Part shown: piece by piece, positions 5,973 to 8,279 of the stretch
Layout of the letters: the number at the start of each line of letters is the position of its first letter
Position numbering within the stretch: the stretch's first letter is position 1
Notes under the pieces: generated by a model
Database searches by the model: none
Seen by the model: only the letters and a program-made list of their open reading frames with translations
Told to the model about the DNA's origin: nothing
Program-made: the position numbers and the translations under genes
From: CAZIWJ01 sp964542855
Lineage (GTDB): Bacteria > Bacteroidota > Bacteroidia > Cytophagales > Cyclobacteriaceae
Assembly: GCA_964542855.1 (NCBI GenBank)
Contig: CAZIWJ010000162.1
Location: 1 to 8,279 of the forward strand
Direction of reading: 5' to 3'
Length of the DNA: 8,279 nucleotides

Positions 5973-6227
5973 ATGGACGAGGATAAAATGCAACGGTACT
6001 GGCAGAAGAATATTCGCTACGTACTCATTCTGCTGGCCATCTGGTTTGTTGCCTCTTACGGGTTCGGCATTGTATTCGCCGATGCCCTGGATAGTATCAG
6101 CCTGGGCGGCTTCAAGCTGGGATTCTGGTTTGCCCAACAGGGTGCCATTTATGTGTTCCTGGTTTTAATTTTTGTGTACGTGAACCTGATGAACAAGCTG
6201 GATCGGGAATTCGACGTAGAGGAGTAA
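5973..6227 (+). CDS. DUF4212 protein, sodium:solute symporter small subunit
   Basis: This 84-residue inner-membrane protein matches the putative small subunit that accompanies VC_2705-type symporters (DUF4212, TIGR03647). It has a short polar N-terminus with the typical YWQKNIRY (9-16), a first membrane span at about 16-36 (LILLAIWFVASYGFGIVF), a short loop with LGGFKLGFWFAQQG (44-57), and a second span at about 51-72, followed by an acidic tail after NLMNKLDREF. Length and two-span layout are normal for the family. Spacing is 22 bases from the porin and 24 bases to the large subunit. A second ATG at residue 6 could also serve as start; the first is kept because family members have several residues before YW. 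Its biochemical role is not established; the arrangement recalls YjcH beside ActP in E. coli. Confidence 0.92.
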   Translation: MDEDKMQRYWQKNIRYVLILLAIWFVASYGFGIVFADALDSISLGGFKLGFWFAQQGAIYVFLVLIFVYVNLMNKLDREFDVEE

Positions 6228-6251
6228 AACAATTCAAACACCTGTATTAAA

Positions 6252-7949
6252 ATGGATTTACAATTAACAATTTACATTATAGTTGGCATTACCTTCGCGG
6301 TATACATTGGTATTGCCGTTTGGGCGAGAGCCGGTTCAACCAAGGAGTTTTACGTTGCCGGTGGTGGCGTACACCCGGCAGCCAATGCGATGGCAACGGC
6401 TGCCGACTGGATGTCGGCTGCGTCATTCATTTCCATGGCCGGTATCATTTCGTTTATCGGTTACGACGGATCGGTTTACCTCATGGGCTGGACCGGTGGT
6501 TACGTGTTGCTGGCCCTGCTGCTGGCTCCTTACCTGCGTAAGTTTGGAAAATTCACGGTTCCCGATTTCGTGGGCGACCGGTACTACTCGAACACTGCCC
6601 GGACTGTTGCGGTAATCTGCGCTATTTTCGTATCGTTTACCTACGTAGCCGGTCAGATGCGCGGAGTGGGAGTGGTATTTTCCCGTTTCCTGCAGGTAGA
6701 TGTAAATACCGGCGTACTCATCGGTATGGGAATTGTATTCCTTTATGCATTCTTCGGTGGCATGAAAGGAATTACCTACACCCAGGTAGCCCAGTACTGC
6801 GTACTGATTTTGGCTTACCTGATCCCTGCTATTTTCATTTCAATACTCATTACCGGAAATCCGGTTCCCCAGCTAGGTTTCGGCGGTACCGTAGAAGACG
6901 GCACTTACCTGCTCAGTAAGCTGGACGGTTTGCATAAAGAGTTAGGGTTTGCATCCTACACCGACGGGCATAAACCGTTGATCGACGTCTTTTTTATTAC
7001 GGCTGCCCTCATGGTAGGAACTGCGGGGTTACCCCACGTAATTGTACGCTTCTTTACCGTACCTAAAGTAAAGGATGCCCGGGTATCGGCCGGGCTGGCA
7101 CTGGTATTTATTGCTATTCTTTACACTACCGCCCCGGCCATTGCTGTTTTTGCCCGTTATAACCTTATTAATACGGTTAGTAACGCCAATTACGATGAAT
7201 TACCACCCTGGTTCGGACGTTGGGAAGAAACCGGGTTAATTTCATTTGACGATAAGAACGGCGATGGAAAAGTGCAGTACGTTGGTGAGCAGGCAGGCAT
7301 CGAAAACGAACTAACCATCGACCGGGATATCATGGTACTGGCCAACCCTGAAATTGCTGAATTACCTAACTGGGTAATTGCCCTGATGGCAGCCGGTGGT
7401 TTAGCGGCGGCCCTGTCGACGGCTGCCGGGTTATTGCTGGTTATTTCCAGTTCGGTAGCGCACGATTTAATTAAAAAGCAATTTCAACCGGATATTTCGG
7501 AAAAGGGAGAACTTATTTGGGCCCGGATAGCTATTGCCGCGGCTATTGGCCTGGCCGGTTACTTTGGTATTAATCCTCCGGGATTTGTAGCCCAGGTAGT
7601 GGCCTTTGCTTTCGGTTTAGCGGCTTCATCTTTCTTCCCGGCGATTATTTTCGGAATTTTCAGTAAGAAGATGAACAAACAGGGAGCTATTGCCGGAATG
7701 GTTAGCGGTATTGCGTTCACGGCTTCTTACATTATTTACTTCAAGTTTGTGAACCCGGGAGCGAACACACCGGAAAACTGGTGGTTTGGCATATCTCCGG
7801 AGGGAATAGGCACCCTGGGTATGCTGGTAAATTTTGTTATTTCTTATGCAGTATCTAAAACCTCCCCTGAACCTCCGCTAGAGATCCAGGAACTGGTGGA
7901 AGATATTCGTTACCCCAAGGCAGTTTCCAGGAAACCCAAAACGGCCTGA
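6252..7949 (+). CDS. VC_2705-type sodium:solute symporter, large subunit (probable carboxylate uptake)
   Basis: A 565-residue inner-membrane protein of the solute:sodium symporter family with a LeuT-type fold and about 13 spans. It imports a solute driven by the sodium gradient. Recognisable parts are an early span (5-24), the unwound first core helix with ATAADWMSAASFISMAG (about 48-64), KFTVPDFVGDRYYS after the third span, and GGLAAALSTAAGLLLVISSS (about 384-403), where the second sodium site lies in characterised members. The small-subunit gene directly upstream identifies the VC_2705 (TIGR03648) branch. Between spans 8 and 9 is a loop of about 70 residues, predicted periplasmic, that contains DKNGDGKVQYV (334-344), an acidic motif like the start of an EF-hand calcium loop. 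Adjacent acs suggests acetate or another short carboxylate as substrate, as for ActP, but the sequence does not prove it. Start at 6252 gives a normal N-terminus; no Shine-Dalgarno is evident. Confidence 0.93.
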   Translation: MDLQLTIYIIVGITFAVYIGIAVWARAGSTKEFYVAGGGVHPAANAMATAADWMSAASFISMAGIISFIGYDGSVYLMGWTGGYVLLALLLAPYLRKFGKFTVPDFVGDRYYSNTARTVAVICAIFVSFTYVAGQMRGVGVVFSRFLQVDVNTGVLIGMGIVFLYAFFGGMKGITYTQVAQYCVLILAYLIPAIFISILITGNPVPQLGFGGTVEDGTYLLSKLDGLHKELGFASYTDGHKPLIDVFFITAALMVGTAGLPHVIVRFFTVPKVKDARVSAGLALVFIAILYTTAPAIAVFARYNLINTVSNANYDELPPWFGRWEETGLISFDDKNGDGKVQYVGEQAGIENELTIDRDIMVLANPEIAELPNWVIALMAAGGLAAALSTAAGLLLVISSSVAHDLIKKQFQPDISEKGELIWARIAIAAAIGLAGYFGINPPGFVAQVVAFAFGLAASSFFPAIIFGIFSKKMNKQGAIAGMVSGIAFTASYIIYFKFVNPGANTPENWWFGISPEGIGTLGMLVNFVISYAVSKTSPEPPLEIQELVEDIRYPKAVSRKPKTA

Positions 7950-7956
7950 TTCATAC

Positions 7957-7987
7957 AGGACCCAATTTGCCCCGGCAATTGGGTCTT
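7957..7987 (+). terminator. Strong hairpin between the symporter and acs, terminator or attenuator
   Basis: Left arm GACCCAATTTGCC (7959-7971) pairs with GGCAATTGGGTC (7974-7985) with a single bulged T and a two-base CC loop; outer AG/TT bases add a further pair and a wobble. This is about 12 paired bases starting just nine bases after the symporter stop. The following TTACCATTTCATT is T-rich but lacks a clean U-tract, so termination may be partial, or the hairpin may protect the 3' end of the porin-symporter mRNA. Either way it can set acs expression apart from the transporter genes. Confidence 0.6.
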
Positions 7988-8096
7988 ACCATTTCATTCA
8001 TTATATTAAACCAGTGGTTTGCAGCAATGAATTATATTTCAAAACAACCGCCGGCTGCAGCCTTTTTCTATTAAAACTCATCTATATTCAAAACTT
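7988..8096 (+). promoter_or_regulatory. acs leader with possible promoter elements
   Basis: This AT-rich stretch separates the hairpin from the acs ATG. It contains TATATTTC (8033-8040), one base off the TAnnTTTG -7 element, but the nearest TTTG (8018-8021) is only 11 bases upstream, too close for a standard pair. TATATTCA (8083-8090) is a weaker match right before the gene. A 10-base palindrome GGCTGCAGCC (8053-8062) followed by TTTTT stands out in the AT-rich surroundings and could be an operator or a small stem. The length of about 110 bases and the upstream hairpin make an acs promoter of its own likely, but I cannot place it. Confidence 0.25.
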
Positions 8097-8279
8097 ATGG
8101 ATTACCAAATTAAATCTTTCGACGAGTACCAGGAGAAATACAAACAAAGCGTAGAAGATCCTGAAGGATTCTGGGGTCAGATTGCCGAAAGTTTCCACTG
8201 GCGTAAGAAGTGGGACAAGGTACTGGACTGGAACTTCGACGAGCCCAACGTAAAGTGGTTCGTAAATGGAAAATTGAAC
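8097..8279 (+). CDS. acs: Acetyl-CoA synthetase (acetate-CoA ligase), N-terminal part
   Basis: Acs activates acetate with ATP to acetyl-AMP and then to acetyl-CoA in the cytoplasm. The 61 visible residues are the ACAS_N domain found at the start of AMP-forming acetyl-CoA synthetases: SFDEYQEKYKQSVEDPEGFW (7-26), then FHWRKKWDKVLDWNF (33-47) and NVKWFVNGKLN (51-61), all highly typical. The catalytic adenylation domain and the acetylatable C-terminal lysine lie beyond the window (the family is about 630-650 residues). The ATG at 8097 is the natural family start; no Shine-Dalgarno sequence is seen. It follows the symporter in the same direction, separated by a hairpin, as in the functional pairing of acs with actP in E. 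coli. Propionyl-CoA synthetase shares this N-terminal domain, so substrate preference is not certain. Confidence 0.92.
   Translation, partial: MDYQIKSFDEYQEKYKQSVEDPEGFWGQIAESFHWRKKWDKVLDWNFDEPNVKWFVNGKLN

Noticed and set aside
6283..6615. Out-of-frame open frames within the symporter gene
   Set aside because: Both are +1/+2 frame shadows of a highly conserved membrane protein, rich in Arg and Trp as expected from shifted reading of GC-rich codons.

Overview
The window looks like chromosomal DNA of a marine-type member of the Bacteroidota or a close relative such as Balneolota. The basis is indirect: genes mostly lack strong Shine-Dalgarno sequences, one promoter resembles the TTTG/TAnnTTTG type of that phylum, intergenic DNA is AT-rich next to genes of medium GC, and a two-subunit VC_2705-type sodium symporter sits beside an outer-membrane porin and acetyl-CoA synthetase. 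No 16S or other marker gene is present, so the phylum is an inference. A run of exactly 100 N (4468-4567) is a scaffold gap of unknown true length, so the two halves of the window are joined by scaffolding rather than by read sequence.

Layout. Positions 2-139 hold the C-terminal end of an unrecognised + strand gene, followed by a hairpin terminator and about 250 bases of AT-rich, apparently gene-free DNA containing a perfect 18-base palindrome. Next is a three-gene minus-strand operon, read from 2008 down to 447: a small coiled-coil protein, a class I SAM-dependent methyltransferase and the molybdopterin adenylyltransferase MogA. Diverging from it across only 38 bases is modA-modB-modC on the + strand, a complete molybdate ABC importer with tightly packed genes. 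After the gap comes a second + strand cluster: an outer-membrane porin-like protein (5' end lost in the gap), a DUF4212 symporter small subunit, a VC_2705-type sodium:solute symporter, a strong hairpin, and the start of acs (acetyl-CoA synthetase), which runs off the window.

How the genes work together. The first block is a molybdenum locus: ModABC brings molybdate into the cell and MogA adenylylates molybdopterin so that molybdate can be inserted, giving molybdenum cofactor. The methyltransferase and coiled-coil protein are co-transcribed with mogA but have no evident molybdenum role. The second block is best read as a carboxylate uptake and activation route: porin across the outer membrane, sodium-coupled symporter across the inner membrane, Acs converting the acid (probably acetate) to acyl-CoA. 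It parallels the acs-yjcH-actP operon of E. coli, with DUF4212 in the position of YjcH.

I see no IS element, tRNA, rRNA, CRISPR array, phage gene or defence system. The locus is mostly ordinary metabolism. The points most worth a second look are the porin-plus-two-subunit symporter arrangement, an EF-hand-like acidic loop in the symporter, and the coiled-coil gene in the mogA operon.
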